NCBI RefSeq assembly: GCF_963966145.1
Contig: NC_091053.1
Span: 12,958,001-13,022,000, forward strand
DNA: 64,000 nucleotides
From: Tenebrio molitor
Taxonomy: Eukaryota > Arthropoda > Insecta > Coleoptera > Tenebrionidae
Direction: 5' to 3'
Under the pieces are notes generated by a model that ran no database searches, was not told the origin of the DNA, and was given only the letters and a program-made list of their open reading frames with translations. Both the position numbers and the translations under genes were made by a program. Numbering within the stretch: the stretch's first letter is position 1; each line of letters opens with the position of its first letter. Shown in pieces: positions 1 to 10,194 of this stretch.

Positions 1-651
1 GTATATTCAACGGCAGAATATTGTTGCCCTGTCTGGAAGAACAGTGCACACGTGAACAAAATAGATGCTCAATTGAATACCACACTTCGAATAATAACGG
101 GTACTTTAAAATCTACTCCAACACCATGGCTACATGTCTTAGCGCACATTATTCCGTACGATATTAGAAGAAAATACGTAACAAAACGAATTTGGGATAA
201 ATTTCAAAATGCACCGAACATGTACTCCATAACACAAGACATGGCAAATTTACCACCCTTTAGATTAAAATCGCGTAAACCACTTTGGAAAGAAGAATTT
301 CTCATGGAACCATTTTCCAAATCTGACTATTGGAAAGCAGCCTGGCAAGATGTAGATATTTTCAATAAAAATCTAATTGAGGATCCTACAAAACAAATTC
401 CGGGATTTGACCTACCTAGGAAAATCTGGTGTAAATTAAATCGTTTTAGAACCGGCCATGGCAAATGCAATAATATGCTGTTTCACTGGAACATTCATGA
501 AAACCCTTCTTGTGAATGCGGTGCAGAAAAAGAAACCATCCAACACATTGTGGAAGAATGTCCCCTTACTAAATTCCAGCAAAGTTTCTCCAAACTCCAT
601 CTACTTACCGAAGACGCCCTAAATTGGCTACAACAAATTAAAAACATATGA
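1..651 (+). CDS. C-terminal end of a non-LTR retrotransposon polymerase (5' end outside the window)
   Basis: The frame is open from base 1, so this is the last 216 codons of a longer protein that begins to the left of the window. The first residues (YSTAEYCCPVWKNSAH) and the following ITG and LAH..P..IRR patterns are the conserved block that follows the reverse transcriptase catalytic core in Jockey- or Loa-like LINE polymerases of arthropods. A Cys/His knuckle, CECGAEKETIQHIVEEC (C-x-C-x8-H-x4-C), lies about 50 residues before the stop at 649-651. The catalytic RT and endonuclease domains are not in the window. There is no frameshift in the visible part, so the copy may be fairly young. Clade assignment is inference from the block pattern. 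Confidence 0.8.
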   Translation, partial: VYSTAEYCCPVWKNSAHVNKIDAQLNTTLRIITGTLKSTPTPWLHVLAHIIPYDIRRKYVTKRIWDKFQNAPNMYSITQDMANLPPFRLKSRKPLWKEEFLMEPFSKSDYWKAAWQDVDIFNKNLIEDPTKQIPGFDLPRKIWCKLNRFRTGHGKCNNMLFHWNIHENPSCECGAEKETIQHIVEECPLTKFQQSFSKLHLLTEDALNWLQQIKNI

Positions 652-923
652 TTTACCATAATTATTTTATGAATTTCGAATTTTAATTGTAATTTTTCTT
701 CATACGAATATATATATATATACAACGCAAAACTATTTGGAACAATTTTTTGTTTCGAAACCGTAATTACCACATTCCCTCGAAAAGAAATGGAGTAATT
801 GTACTAAAAAAGTGTTGGGATATAGCGTTTTATGGAGAAATTATTTTATGTTTAAGAGAAACATTAGAATTAGAGTGCCCCTGAAACTAAAACTCTTAGT
901 AAAGTCCACCTGGAAAAATAGTC
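652..923 (+). other. LINE 3' tail, then unassigned sequence
   Basis: The first ~70 bases after the stop are AT-rich and run into a CATACGAATA then (TA)n tract near 705-722, which resembles the short simple-repeat tails of such LINEs. The rest (723-923) shows no gene or repeat that I recognise. Confidence 0.4.
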
Positions 924-957
924 ATTTTTTTTTTGTTTTTTTGTTTTTTTTTGTTTG
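924..957 (-). repeat. A-rich 3' tail of the Jockey-like element
   Basis: On the plus strand this is a run of T broken by single G residues, so on the element strand it is an A-rich tail about 150 bases after the RT stop codon. It marks the likely 3' end of the insertion. Confidence 0.55.
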
Positions 958-1105
958 ATAAGTTGACCAACAGGATGTCCCAATTATAGGTCAACTAAGC
1001 ACTGATGAATTAAGAGACAAAGCTAAAGCAGAAACCAAAGGAAACGATGGAACCACCATTGAGAATTAACAAAACCATCTCAAGCCATACCAAGCAACTA
1101 GCATT

Positions 1106-3070
1106 TTATTGCTGGTCTCGAACAAGAGGGTTGAGATAGCACTTCCTGATAGCATCGATGCCACAACAAAATATGTCAACCGTATCCTCAATGTTTCCGT
1201 AATTGATCATCATCCGGACGACGGGCGACGAGAGTCCAGTATTTGTCCGTCTAGTCGGAAGAGAAAATGTGCTTTTCGTGCGACAAGCCGGACGACTAAC
1301 CTTAAAGGTAACTTGCGATAATAAATCTGAACAGTTGACAAGACCATGGATCAATTTGAACAGGAAAACCACTGAGTGCTCAGCACGTCTTGAAAGTAGT
1401 GATGACATTCCAAGCTGTCCCAAAAGAAGATCGTTTAGATGGCCTCTGGGTGGGTAACTACCAGTTAACATATGTACCCCATTCTTCAAAAACCTGCGTT
1501 GGACACGTTCTAGAGAGGCTATGTGATTGTTGTACATAGGCGACCAAACTAATGATGCATACTCCAAGCGAGATCGAACGAAGGTGAAGTAGAGCAGCTT
1601 TAACGTGTCAACATCCGAGAATTCTCTGCCGTTCCTCAAAACAAAGCCGAGAGACTTAAATGACGAGTTGACGATGGACTCAATATGGTCAGTGAACGAC
1701 AGCCTGGAGTCAAAAATAACACCAAGATCTCGAACTAAATTACTACGCGAAAGTATTCTGCCGTTGATGTTATAATTGAACAGAAGAGGTTTAGTTTTCT
1801 TGGTGAAACTGACCACCTTGCATTTGGCGCAGTTCAAATGTAAATTATTGTCAACGCACCACCGAACGATGTTGTCGATACCATCCTGCAGTCGTAGGGC
1901 ATCATCGTAGCAACCAATCAACGAGTAAACCTTCATGTCATCGGCAAAAAGCAAACATGGCAAGTCCAAGGATTCCACGATGTCATTTATGTAGATGTTG
2001 AAAAACAGCGGACCCAGAACTGATCCCTGGGGGACTCCGGAATCCTGTCTAAAAAAGTAGGATTTGAAACCATTCAAATATACATATAAATACCGGTCAT
2101 GTAAGTATGACCGAAGGAGTAACCGCAGATTGTCGGAGAAACCAAAGGAATCAAGTTTTTTGAACAATATATCGTGATCTATGCTATCAAATGCACTAGA
2201 GAAGTCCGTATAAATCACATCCACCTGCCGCCGTTCGTCCAGAGCACCACTTAGAAATTCAGTGATGGTACACAAATTCGTTACAGTGGAACGACCCCCG
2301 ACAAATCCATGCTGACAGCAGGATATCATTGGATGAACATTGAAGCTAAAAAAATTAAAAAGTAAATATTCAAAGACCTTCGCGAAGTTGGGGATAATTG
2401 AGATAGGCCGGTAGTTGCATATATCCTTTTTTACACCCTTCTTGTAGACAGGACAAATTTTAGAATATTTCCATTTTTTCGGAAATTGACAAGACTTCAG
2501 AATCAGATTAAAAATGATTGCCAACGGCTCCACGAAAACACAGGCACAGTCCCGAACCAGGAACGCCGGGATTTGATCGTGACCCTGGGTCATATTCGGC
2601 TTCAGCTTCCTAATAGCAGTCAGCACTTGCTCCTCAGTCACCGAATCTAGACTAAATGTGTTGTTGGACGCGGGAGGTACGTAGGTGTTATTTTTAGCAG
2701 GAGTAAAAAACTTAGAAAAGTGATCCGCAAAACCGTTAACAATCTCTTGCGGACCTGTAATGGTCTCAGACTGGTAAGTCATGACAGACGGAATAAAATT
2801 CGATTTTCTTTTATCCTCAATGAACGCCCAGAACTGTCGGGGGTTAGATCTTATATCGCTGTTCATCCGTTTGACGTAACTGCTGTAAGCAGTTCTGATG
2901 TCGGTCTTGAGTTTACATCTTATGGCTTTAAATGATTCACAATCGACAGTTGACCCAGAAGTTTTGTATCTTTTCCTGGCAGCATCCTTCAATTTCAACG
3001 ACTTGATTATGTTACCATCGAAGAACGCAGGATAACTGTTAGATTTGGATCTCTTCAATGGAACATACTG
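1106..3070 (-). CDS. Jockey-like ORF2, reverse transcriptase part
   Basis: About 650 residues of reverse transcriptase and C-terminal region. Visible RT motifs, in order, are the D-containing motif A (YTDFSSAFDSIDH), motif B (GVPQGSVLGPLFF) and the catalytic motif C with LLFADDMKV. The block ADDMKV...LHLNCAKCKVVSF and the downstream SRLEYASLVWSP region are typical of Jockey-clade LINEs. The first ATG of this segment is at 3058, but the frame is continuous with the endonuclease upstream: the last endonuclease codons are followed by TAG, CAG, TAT and then VPLKRSKS, which matches the usual linker. I therefore read it as the second half of one ORF2 broken by a single nonsense codon rather than a separate gene. 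The stop is TAA at 1108-1106. Confidence 0.88.
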   Translation of the reverse strand, partial: QYVPLKRSKSNSYPAFFDGNIIKSLKLKDAARKRYKTSGSTVDCESFKAIRCKLKTDIRTAYSSYVKRMNSDIRSNPRQFWAFIEDKRKSNFIPSVMTYQSETITGPQEIVNGFADHFSKFFTPAKNNTYVPPASNNTFSLDSVTEEQVLTAIRKLKPNMTQGHDQIPAFLVRDCACVFVEPLAIIFNLILKSCQFPKKWKYSKICPVYKKGVKKDICNYRPISIIPNFAKVFEYLLFNFFSFNVHPMISCCQHGFVGGRSTVTNLCTITEFLSGALDERRQVDVIYTDFSSAFDSIDHDILFKKLDSFGFSDNLRLLLRSYLHDRYLYVYLNGFKSYFFRQDSGVPQGSVLGPLFFNIYINDIVESLDLPCLLFADDMKVYSLIGCYDDALRLQDGIDNIVRWCVDNNLHLNCAKCKVVSFTKKTKPLLFNYNINGRILSRSNLVRDLGVIFDSRLSFTDHIESIVNSSFKSLGFVLRNGREFSDVDTLKLLYFTFVRSRLEYASLVWSPMYNNHIASLERVQRRFLKNGVHMLTGSYPPRGHLNDLLLGQLGMSSLLSRRAEHSVVFLFKLIHGLVNCSDLLSQVTFKVSRPACRTKSTFSLPTRRTNTGLSSPVVRMMINYGNIEDTVDIFCCGIDAIRKCYLNPLVRDQQ

Positions 3071-4000
3071 CTAAAAAACGCCGTTTAGTACCGAGTAAAA
3101 GCTGGACACGGCGACATCAACATCCTGACCATCACGTAAAAAGGACCACTCAACACTTTGCAGTGCAGAATAGAGCAGACTAAGATTGCATTTCCTAAAG
3201 TTAATTTCCGATAACTTACGAATGGGAAGCTTCTTATGACGAACGCACATTGTGACAGTCAACTCCAAAGCAGGATGATGGATATCTTCGTTGATAAGAG
3301 GATGATCAATCTTACCGACTTCACAGCATATGGGCTCAGAAACCATAACAAGATCAAGCAGCCGACCATTCATGTTCAAAATACCATTGCATTGCTTCAA
3401 ATTATAGAAATTGATAAAACGATTGACAACTCTACAGGAAGCTGACACAGAAGCCGAGTTAGAAACATGAGAACTAAAGTCCGGTACATTAAAATCGCCT
3501 AAAATGAGTAAGTCAGAACCATATAGTACATGCAAGGACATTAGAAAGTCGAAAAATATAGTAAAGGAATTGATGTCACATTGCGGAGGAATGTAAGTAA
3601 CTAGTACGTAAAGTGATCTAAATCTGAAATGAATTCTTACTAGTAAGGTGTCAATGATAGGTAAGAAGTCACAGACTACATTTTCGCAGATTGAAGAGTT
3701 GAATTTATTGTCAACTGCTATTAAAACACCTCCTCCACGTACATGACCAGTCAAGCTGCAGTTTCTATCCTTCCTATAAACATTATAATCAGAAATGTTG
3801 TCGTTCAGCCAAGTCTCGGTTAAAGCTAAAATGTTGAAATCGTGCGCAAGGGAAGCAATGTAAAATGATTTAGTTCTACTGCACAGGCCTCTAACATTCT
3901 GATAGTAACACGAAAGTAAGACTGAACAGAAAGAGGAGCCTCGAGAAGAGACAGAAACGTCACTCAATTCAATATGATCGCTCGCCGCATCCTTTGATTG
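3071..4000 (-). CDS. Jockey-like ORF2, endonuclease part
   Basis: An endonuclease/exonuclease/phosphatase (APE-like) domain of ~300 residues, which nicks target DNA for target-primed reverse transcription. Motifs seen are YYQNVRGL, ILALTETWL (catalytic Glu), RGGGVLIAV, LILGDFNVPD (catalytic Asp/Asn) and DIHHPAL near the end, equivalent to the usual SDHxP. There is no ATG upstream of the catalytic domain: after the ORF1 stop the frame reads QSKDAASDHIELSDVS with only a TTG as alternative start, and the first in-frame ATG lies inside the domain. Expression would therefore need readthrough of the ORF1 stop, reinitiation at a non-AUG codon, or another mechanism. It ends at TAG 3073-3071, which looks like a nonsense mutation in this copy. 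Confidence 0.85.
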   Translation of the reverse strand, partial: QSKDAASDHIELSDVSVSSRGSSFCSVLLSCYYQNVRGLCSRTKSFYIASLAHDFNILALTETWLNDNISDYNVYRKDRNCSLTGHVRGGGVLIAVDNKFNSSICENVVCDFLPIIDTLLVRIHFRFRSLYVLVTYIPPQCDINSFTIFFDFLMSLHVLYGSDLLILGDFNVPDFSSHVSNSASVSASCRVVNRFINFYNLKQCNGILNMNGRLLDLVMVSEPICCEVGKIDHPLINEDIHHPALELTVTMCVRHKKLPIRKLSEINFRKCNLSLLYSALQSVEWSFLRDGQDVDVAVSSFYSVLNGVF

Positions 4001-5057
4001 CTATTTATTATTGAGCATACGATCTCTTAATATGCCTAACTGAGTTTTATACGCTGTACAATTGCTGGTATCCCATGCAGCATGGTTGACATCAATGTCT
4101 GGGTGTTTAGCCTTCAAAGAAGTACAATTAATGCACGTTAAATTGGTGGCCGAGCAATTTTTTAAAAGATGGTTCTGACTACATTTGGGACATGTAGGTT
4201 CACTCTGAAAGCAATGCTTCGAAAGGTGATGAAAGCGAGAGCAGTTGAAGCAACGTCGAATGTCGACAGCATCCCAGACCCTACAATAGCTGTATCCGAT
4301 TAGCAATTTGCCAGAGTCCAAAATGGATTTATAAGATTTAACATCCACCTCGAGAACGGCTTGGAACCGAGAAGCGTTGTTGCGCTGTTTACAAAATTTG
4401 ATTAATTTACAGGTGTAATTCGTTCCAAAAAGTGATTTATTTTGATTTACAACGTAATGCAATAATTGTTCTTGTTTTATAGAATCATCAATAGACGAAA
4501 TTCTTATTTTTGGATTTAAAGTGGATAACTGCTTAAAAGTGTAGTTAGGCAGATTATTTGAGATCATTTCTTTTATTTTGTTGGAATCGTCGGAATTATC
4601 GCATGTGATTATCACGCTTCCATCACGACCATCGCTAACCTTGCTTATTTTAATATTAGATTTGACAGGATCGATATTAACCAAAAGATCTTTTTTAGTT
4701 ACAGAAACAGACTGATGAGTATCAATTTTGGGTTTGAGGATCACAGAGGATTTATCAGATACAATTTCAGCATAAGATGGCTTGACAGCTCCGTTCAAAG
4801 AGTCGGACTGTTGTTTTGTTTTTTCCCGTTCTTTATCGGAACTGATAAGTTTTTCTACCAGCGTCGTACACTTACTCACCGATTCCACAATCCGATCCAT
4901 CTTCGAGGATCCCTCAATCACTAGACATTTGTCGCATACAAATCTGAAATTTTTTAGTGTACTTACAAATTTAAACGAATCATCCTCCAATTCTAAGCAC
5001 TTTATGTGCTGCTTGATACCGCATAAGTGCTATGTTGCACACACCGCACGCCGGCAT
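4001..5057 (-). CDS. Jockey-like ORF1 (Gag-like nucleic-acid-binding protein), N-terminal frameshift
   Basis: The main open part (329 residues, from 4990) carries three C-terminal zinc knuckles: CFNCSRFHHLSKHC, CPKCSQNHLLKNC and a longer CINC...H...C. These bind RNA in Jockey ORF1 proteins. The long frame has no ATG at its start and is preceded by an in-frame stop. An ATG at 5057-5055 in the neighbouring frame opens MPACGVCNIALMR, while the main frame gives HIKCLELED and FVCDKC. Together these look like a split PHD-like C-x2-C...H-x2-C...C-x2-C N-terminus, so a one-base indel near 5010-5025 probably separates the true start from the rest. The stop is TAG, followed by CAA TCA. Confidence 0.75.
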
Positions 5058-5169
5058 CCCTCAATAGATCACTGAGTCTAACAAATAATCGCTAAATGAA
5101 ATCACAATAAATTTGAAAACTCAGGAGAGCACAGCGTGAACACAACCGCACAACCTCGCCTTTTTAATA

Positions 5170-5400
5170 CATTTTTGACTTAAATTGTAAATCATTTTAC
5201 AATAGGAGAGAAAATAATTCCATTATACCCTCTAATTTTATTGTCCTTTTGTTGTGGAGTACCGACTCAAGGAAGGGCAAACATCAGGTCAGGTCAGGTC
5301 AGGTCAGGTCTAACTAACAACCCCTCCTTATTTATGGTAGTTATAAGACGATTTTCTCTCCTATTGTAAAATGATTTACAATTTAAGACAAAATTGACTA
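5170..5400. repeat. Inverted-repeat hairpin enclosing a TCAGG array
   Basis: Arms at about 5170-5215 and 5352-5398 match in inverted orientation over ~40 bp with very few mismatches, separated by ~135 bp. Each arm itself holds a small palindrome (TTGTAAATCATTTTACAA). The loop contains five TCAGG units. It is either a small MITE-like element or a fold-back structure; no protein is encoded. Confidence 0.75.
5284..5310 (+). repeat. (TCAGG)5 interstitial telomere-like array
   Basis: Five perfect tandem copies of TCAGG followed by TC. TCAGG is the telomeric repeat of Tribolium castaneum and many other beetles (established knowledge). Five copies is short enough to be coincidental, so the telomere link is inference. 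Confidence 0.6.
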
Positions 5401-6127
5401 TTTTTCGACGAGGATTTTATTATCGATTGCTTGAGTGTCATAGTTTCAAATTTGAATGCATAAGCAAAAGTGTGGAAAGTGAAGAATAACTGAAGCAGAT
5501 CGAGGGGAAGAACGTGTTAGAGGAAACCAATGGAGGTCGAGACTTACCTGTGTACTTTACCTTACACAGTGTACTCTGAAACATTGACCATTGTCTTGTG
5601 AAGACAAAATAACTGTAGTGCAGTAGGAAGGCCTAAGAAAATCGTCAGTGATAAAACACGAGGATTTAATACTTGGATATTTTATTACAGACAACGTTTA
5701 TGGTAAATTTTCGTTGATGTGGCGAAGTAGAAAAGTGATTTATTTTATCTGTTTCTTTAGCTTAATAACAACGGTTATGGAGCCCTGAGTTCTGTACACC
5801 AACTAGACTTTTACTGTGCCCCCCACAAATTAAAATGACACGAGCCGCTACTGCTTTAATACATTCTTGACAATTTTGTTCTATATCAATTAAGCTTAAA
5901 AAAACCTAAAATTTTATAATGGTTTCTAGAAGCAACGATGTGAAATGAAAATTAGTGTAAAATAAGTGTTATCTTTGAGAGTTTTTAGGTCAACTGGAAG
6001 ATAAATAAAAAATCCAGTAAAGACACCAACGAAGAAGAATAAATGTCATGAATTATATTTTAAGCTGGACCAATCACTAGACACATACCTACTACTCTGA
6101 AATAAAAAACCTTAACATCCAACGGAT
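5401..6127. other. No gene recognised
   Basis: AT-rich sequence without a supported reading frame or repeat. Confidence 0.4.
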
Positions 6128-6244
6128 TGAAAAATCAAAAAACCATTGTGGTGCAAATGACTTATACTTATACTGTGATAAGTAATAGGAAATGACCTGA
6201 AAAATGTGTGTTATTTGCACCACAATGGTTTTTTTGATTTTTGA
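6128..6244. repeat. Small MITE-like inverted repeat
   Basis: Arms of ~31 bp, reading ...CCATTGTGGTGCAAAT at 6128-6158 and its complement at 6212-6244, flank ~53 bp. The arms are almost perfect. Confidence 0.7.
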
Positions 6245-6615
6245 ACAGCGTTTACAAGATAAAAATGTCAAAAAGTAATCAGTGTATTGCTTAAATCTTG
6301 TAAATGGCTTAAAAATTTAAAAAAAAAACAAGCAACTCGCTTCTCTTTGGGGTGAATACCGATTAAAATTATTATAAATCGTCCGAATTGTTGCCGCCAT
6401 GTCTTGTTGATCATTACTAAAAAATGTTGCAGGCAACATGTTGCCAATTGTTGCCTTGGGGAAGGCCGCCTTTATATCTACAGTAGAAATTGTCTGATTC
6501 TATGGTCGACAACGTGGAAATTTTTCTTTTCTCCTCTTATTGAATTCACTTATGTTAATTTCATTATTTCACTAATTTTCGTCTTATAAATCTTCCATTA
6601 TGCCAAAATATCTTT

Positions 6616-7005
6616 ATCTAATTAGTATGAAAGTGTGTATATGAAGCGGCAGCTTAATTCCGCACCTAATAGTCTGTTTTTTTATAATCAATTGTCAGGT
6701 TGGCAGAAAATTCGAAACAGTGAATTTTATAAATCACGTTTGAAACACTGACTTTTGAAATTGTCACCGATTGTCACATTTGACAATTTAAATTAAACAC
6801 GTGTCTCACACTCATAAACATATGCAACATAACCTCAATAATGATCTAGGGTGAAATTGAGATAGAACTGGACCAAATGTCAATGATTTTTAATATACAG
6901 TTTGGTCTTCTTCGGTATTTTGACACTGACAATTGATTATAAAAAAATAGACTATAACTCAATAGAAGCCGATCTTGAGCTGCTTGTCGCTTTTTAAACC
7001 TTGTG
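6616..7005 (+). repeat. Left copy of a dispersed inverted repeat (interrupted by a MITE)
   Basis: The sequence around CTAATTAG...GTGTATATGAAGCGGCAG and ...AACTCAATAGAAGCCG...GAGCTGCTTGTCGC is repeated in inverted orientation at 10195-10300. This copy is split by the insertion at 6670-6954. The two copies could be the ends of one old TIR element of ~3.7 kb that now contains a Helitron, or two separate insertions. Confidence 0.65.
6670..6954. mobile_element. Harbinger-like MITE with TAA target duplication
   Basis: The element is 285 bp with 29-bp terminal inverted repeats starting TAGTCTGTTTTTTTATAA and ending in the complement with one mismatch. It is flanked by TAA on both sides (6667-6669 and 6955-6957). 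The homologous sequence at 10236-10255 (inverted) lacks the insertion and has a single TAA, so it serves as the empty site. A 3-bp TAA duplication fits the PIF/Harbinger superfamily; the superfamily call is inference. Confidence 0.8.
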
Positions 7006-9305
7006 AATAAATATACAATTTTCAAACCTGATAATGAGTGATGACGAGTGAAATAAAAATGTACTGAATAAATAATTTAATATTTAAAGTGAATCGATCG
7101 GTGTCGGCCATATTAATCTTAATTAGCTTTCACACAACGTGGGTGTTTGGCAACGTTGAGTTCATCGACGCACGAAGTCTTTTCTTCTCTTCAGTTTACT
7201 TACATTGGTCTTCCACTTCACTATTTTTGTTTTGTGTGTCTTTCAACATGTCGAAATTGTTCATTTTTTGGGCCACATCTTCAAACCCCTTCAACTTTGT
7301 ACAAAGTATTTATAAAAGGTTCTATGTTGGCACACTCGATTTTCAAATTTAAATACATATGTCAAATAAAACAAATTTGTCATGATCACTTTTTATTTTT
7401 ACGACTGACCACAATTAATACTACGCAGTTGAAGAGACAATTGCAAACGTGATATTGTAACCTAAAAATTAATCAAGAAATAACATGTTGACAATGATGA
7501 GGCTTACCAATTGCTCAGGGATACCAACCCACTAGACCTGTGCTTCAATCATTAATCGACACTTAAAGTTGTATCGGTGTTTGTCATTTAAACTGCCAAC
7601 CAACCCATTACAAGACGCTCCAAAGCTGACTGCCTGAATGTGACGCTCAAAACCTCGTGCGATACTCGCCGGTGGAGACCCAGCCTTAGGGTCGGCTTGC
7701 AGAAACACAGAACTCACTTCCTTACAAGATTAGATAGCGCGTGCGTTCGTTTCTTTTTCTTCATTAGTCAAACGTCAAAATTACAAAGTGCGACACGCCA
7801 GGCTGCGCCCCACAACAAACACCTTCTGACAACTGTCGTGCAGGAGAGCAACTGGAAAACGTGTTTCGAACAGGAAGCGACGTTCTTCTACTTTTCTTAA
7901 TTGGTTTATTTATTTGCCCACACTAAAGACCACTGAGCAAATAACGAAACAATGAACGGTGGACTTGACACGGTCCACATTGTACAATTAATTGACAAGT
8001 GACTTTCAGGTTCTGACCATTGCAGCTTGACCCTTAACAAATCACGACCCAGATTTTTTACTTATTTTTAAATCTTCAAACACAAAGAACTAGACATTTG
8101 TAAGTTTTTTTACCCCCTTGAATTGTTATTATTTATTTTAATTCTTCAAAATCGCGTCATTTCTGAATTAATTGCTCCATACTGGTCCGTTCCACTTACC
8201 AGGCAGCGACTACCATAATGGTAAAATTTGTATAGAAGATGTCAACAGTAGCAGATATCAGCGATATTTAGAAATAGGGCAGAATTTACTTTCACGCAGC
8301 TAATATTTTTCAAATTTAATTAATGATCGCTTCCTTTACGAAACAGGAAAAGGCGGAAATTTTTCCGTTGTCCTTGGAGTCCAAGGTAAAAGGACGACGA
8401 CGCTGTAATAAATCCAAGCCTCCCACGTCCTCTCCGACAAAACTTCTCGTTATACCTCCATGAATGAATGCGTTTCTAGCTTGGTGACCATATTTAATAC
8501 TACGCATAGTACACCGAGTGTTATTTTATCTGAAATAATGAATACCGTATGGACAGCTTGTTAATTGATATAAATCAGGATTAATGACGGTCAGAGTTTG
8601 CTTTATGGATGAGGCATGGTATCTTCAACATACAACTTCGCCAGGTGATTTATGTCTGTGAAAATTACTTGCACACATACACTTACACTGTAAATAGTAC
8701 CTTCCTGTTCACTTACTCGACCAAACTACGGTGTTATTACATTACACTTGTGCCTCAAAGATCTACCCAATTTATGGGACTAGTATATTTTACACAAAAA
8801 ACTGATAAATTGATGGTTGGGATTGTTTATGGGTCTGACACGATGCAAAAATTCTAGTTGTTTACCCATACCAACAAAAAAGATTGCAAATACTGCAGAG
8901 CTGAACAATAAAAAGTGTTAATTACAGTTTCTCACCACACGGGCATGTAATAAAGCAGGTTGGTATGACTGAAATGACAGTTTAATTATCAAATTGACTC
9001 ATAAAGTATTGTGCGAATATATAAAATACTAATTTTTATTTAATTGCATTATAGTAGGCCTCGTGATTGGATTATTTAAGTTGTTGAAAATTAAAAATTA
9101 TTTGACTAGAATTGACATTTACGTGAAATAGATAAGTATAACACTGCATGAGTGACAGTAACACCTCTTGTCTCTTGACGTGGTCAAGTCGTAATAAGTT
9201 GAAAGTGTTTGAGGAAATGGGAGATTTGTGTAAGAGTATGAAGTGGAAGAACAACGTAGGTGACTCCAACAAGAAGAGAAAAAGTCCCCCGTCCGAATCA
9301 CCCTA
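7006..9305. other. Gene-poor stretch
   Basis: Only short reading frames with no recognisable composition or motif. I see no RNA gene and no convincing repeat. Confidence 0.4.
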
Positions 9306-10113
9306 TCTATATATATAAAACTGAATATCTGTTTGTTTGTATATTTTGTATGCAAATCTACAGTTTTACTCCGATCTTGATGAAATTTTGTACACTTGAT
9401 CTTCAAAACAAGAAGAAAATTACTGTCTACTTTAATTTTACAAAAACCAACCCCTACTACCATTTTCAACCCTGTTAAGAAAAAAAGACAGTTTTTTCGA
9501 GTTGGAAATACCCTCACCTTCGCCGCTTCACCCCTATTTCATCCTCTGAGTATATCGTCACCTTCGCCGCTTGACACTCACAAAAAGCAACCCCTATTAT
9601 CATTTTTAAGCCTGTTAAGCACAAAAAAAGTTTTTTCGAGTTGGAAATCGCGTTTGCATGATATGTTCAGATGTCATAGTTACGAGTACATTTGGTTGTT
9701 TATAAAAGTAGCAATTTCGCAAAATGTGTTTGAATAATTGTGTTTTACCGGAAGATGTCTTAAATGAAGCAGAACAAGCTTCAAATAGCTTAATACCGGA
9801 AAAATCAAAAGGCAGGTATCTGAAATCAAACGAGACAATCAAACAATAGGAATAAGGTTACAACTGAAAATAAAAGTGTTATGTTGGCGTATTTTCATGA
9901 ATTGGTAAGTGATCATAGTGTTAGTTTCTTATCGTATTGATCTTTTTGTTTATATAATCGAAGAAAAAAGTAGTCTACAGTAAAGTTTTAATTATTCTTC
10001 GTAAAAAGACAAACTTCATATTGAAATTACTGCGTTTATCACAATACATGAAAGTAGAAACATAATTTTAAAACATTCTGAAATTTGCGGGCGAAGCCGC
10101 GGGTAAAAGCTAG
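9306..10113 (+). mobile_element. Non-autonomous Helitron
   Basis: It starts with TC (TCTATATATATAAAAC) and ends with CTAG, inserted between A (9305) and T (10114), as Helitrons do. Just before the end is the GC-rich hairpin GCGGGCGAAGCCGCGGG followed by TAAAAGCTAG, the characteristic 3' end of a large insect Helitron family. It is 808 bp long and has no Rep/helicase gene. Internally a block of ~100-130 bp (CACCTTCGCCGCTT and GTTTTTTCGAGTTGGAAAT) is present twice in tandem around 9436-9650. Confidence 0.8.
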
Positions 10114-10194
10114 TATATAATATTATTGAATCAATACATTCTTGTTTATATTATACATTATCAAACTTGTAGACGTCATTTGTGCCTTAAATCT

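Larger units (their letters stand above)
924..5160 (-). mobile_element. Jockey-type non-LTR retrotransposon, near full length, lightly damaged
   Basis: On the minus strand the order is a short leader, ORF1 with zinc knuckles, apurinic-type endonuclease, reverse transcriptase, a 3' UTR of ~150 bp and an A-rich tail (plus-strand T-run 924-957, interrupted by G). This is the architecture of Jockey-clade LINEs. All of ORF1 (from 4990 down), the endonuclease and the RT share one reading frame, interrupted only by UAG at 4003-4001 and UAG at 3073-3071. A frameshift lies near 5010-5025, upstream of the long ORF1 frame. The 5' boundary is approximate; no target-site duplication is obvious. It mobilises by target-primed reverse transcription, which follows from family knowledge. 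Confidence 0.85.

Noticed and set aside
958..1068. Possible plus-strand terminal exon: a T-rich tract, an AG, then an open frame ending in GNDGTTIEN and a stop
   Set aside because: The T-rich tract is better explained as the A-tail of the minus-strand Jockey element, and the open stretch is short and lies in its 3' UTR.
5284..5310. A true telomere end
   Set aside because: Only five units, embedded in a hairpin with unrelated DNA on both sides; at most interstitial.
7640..7900. 86-codon plus-strand frame
   Set aside because: No recognisable motif; its length is within chance expectation.
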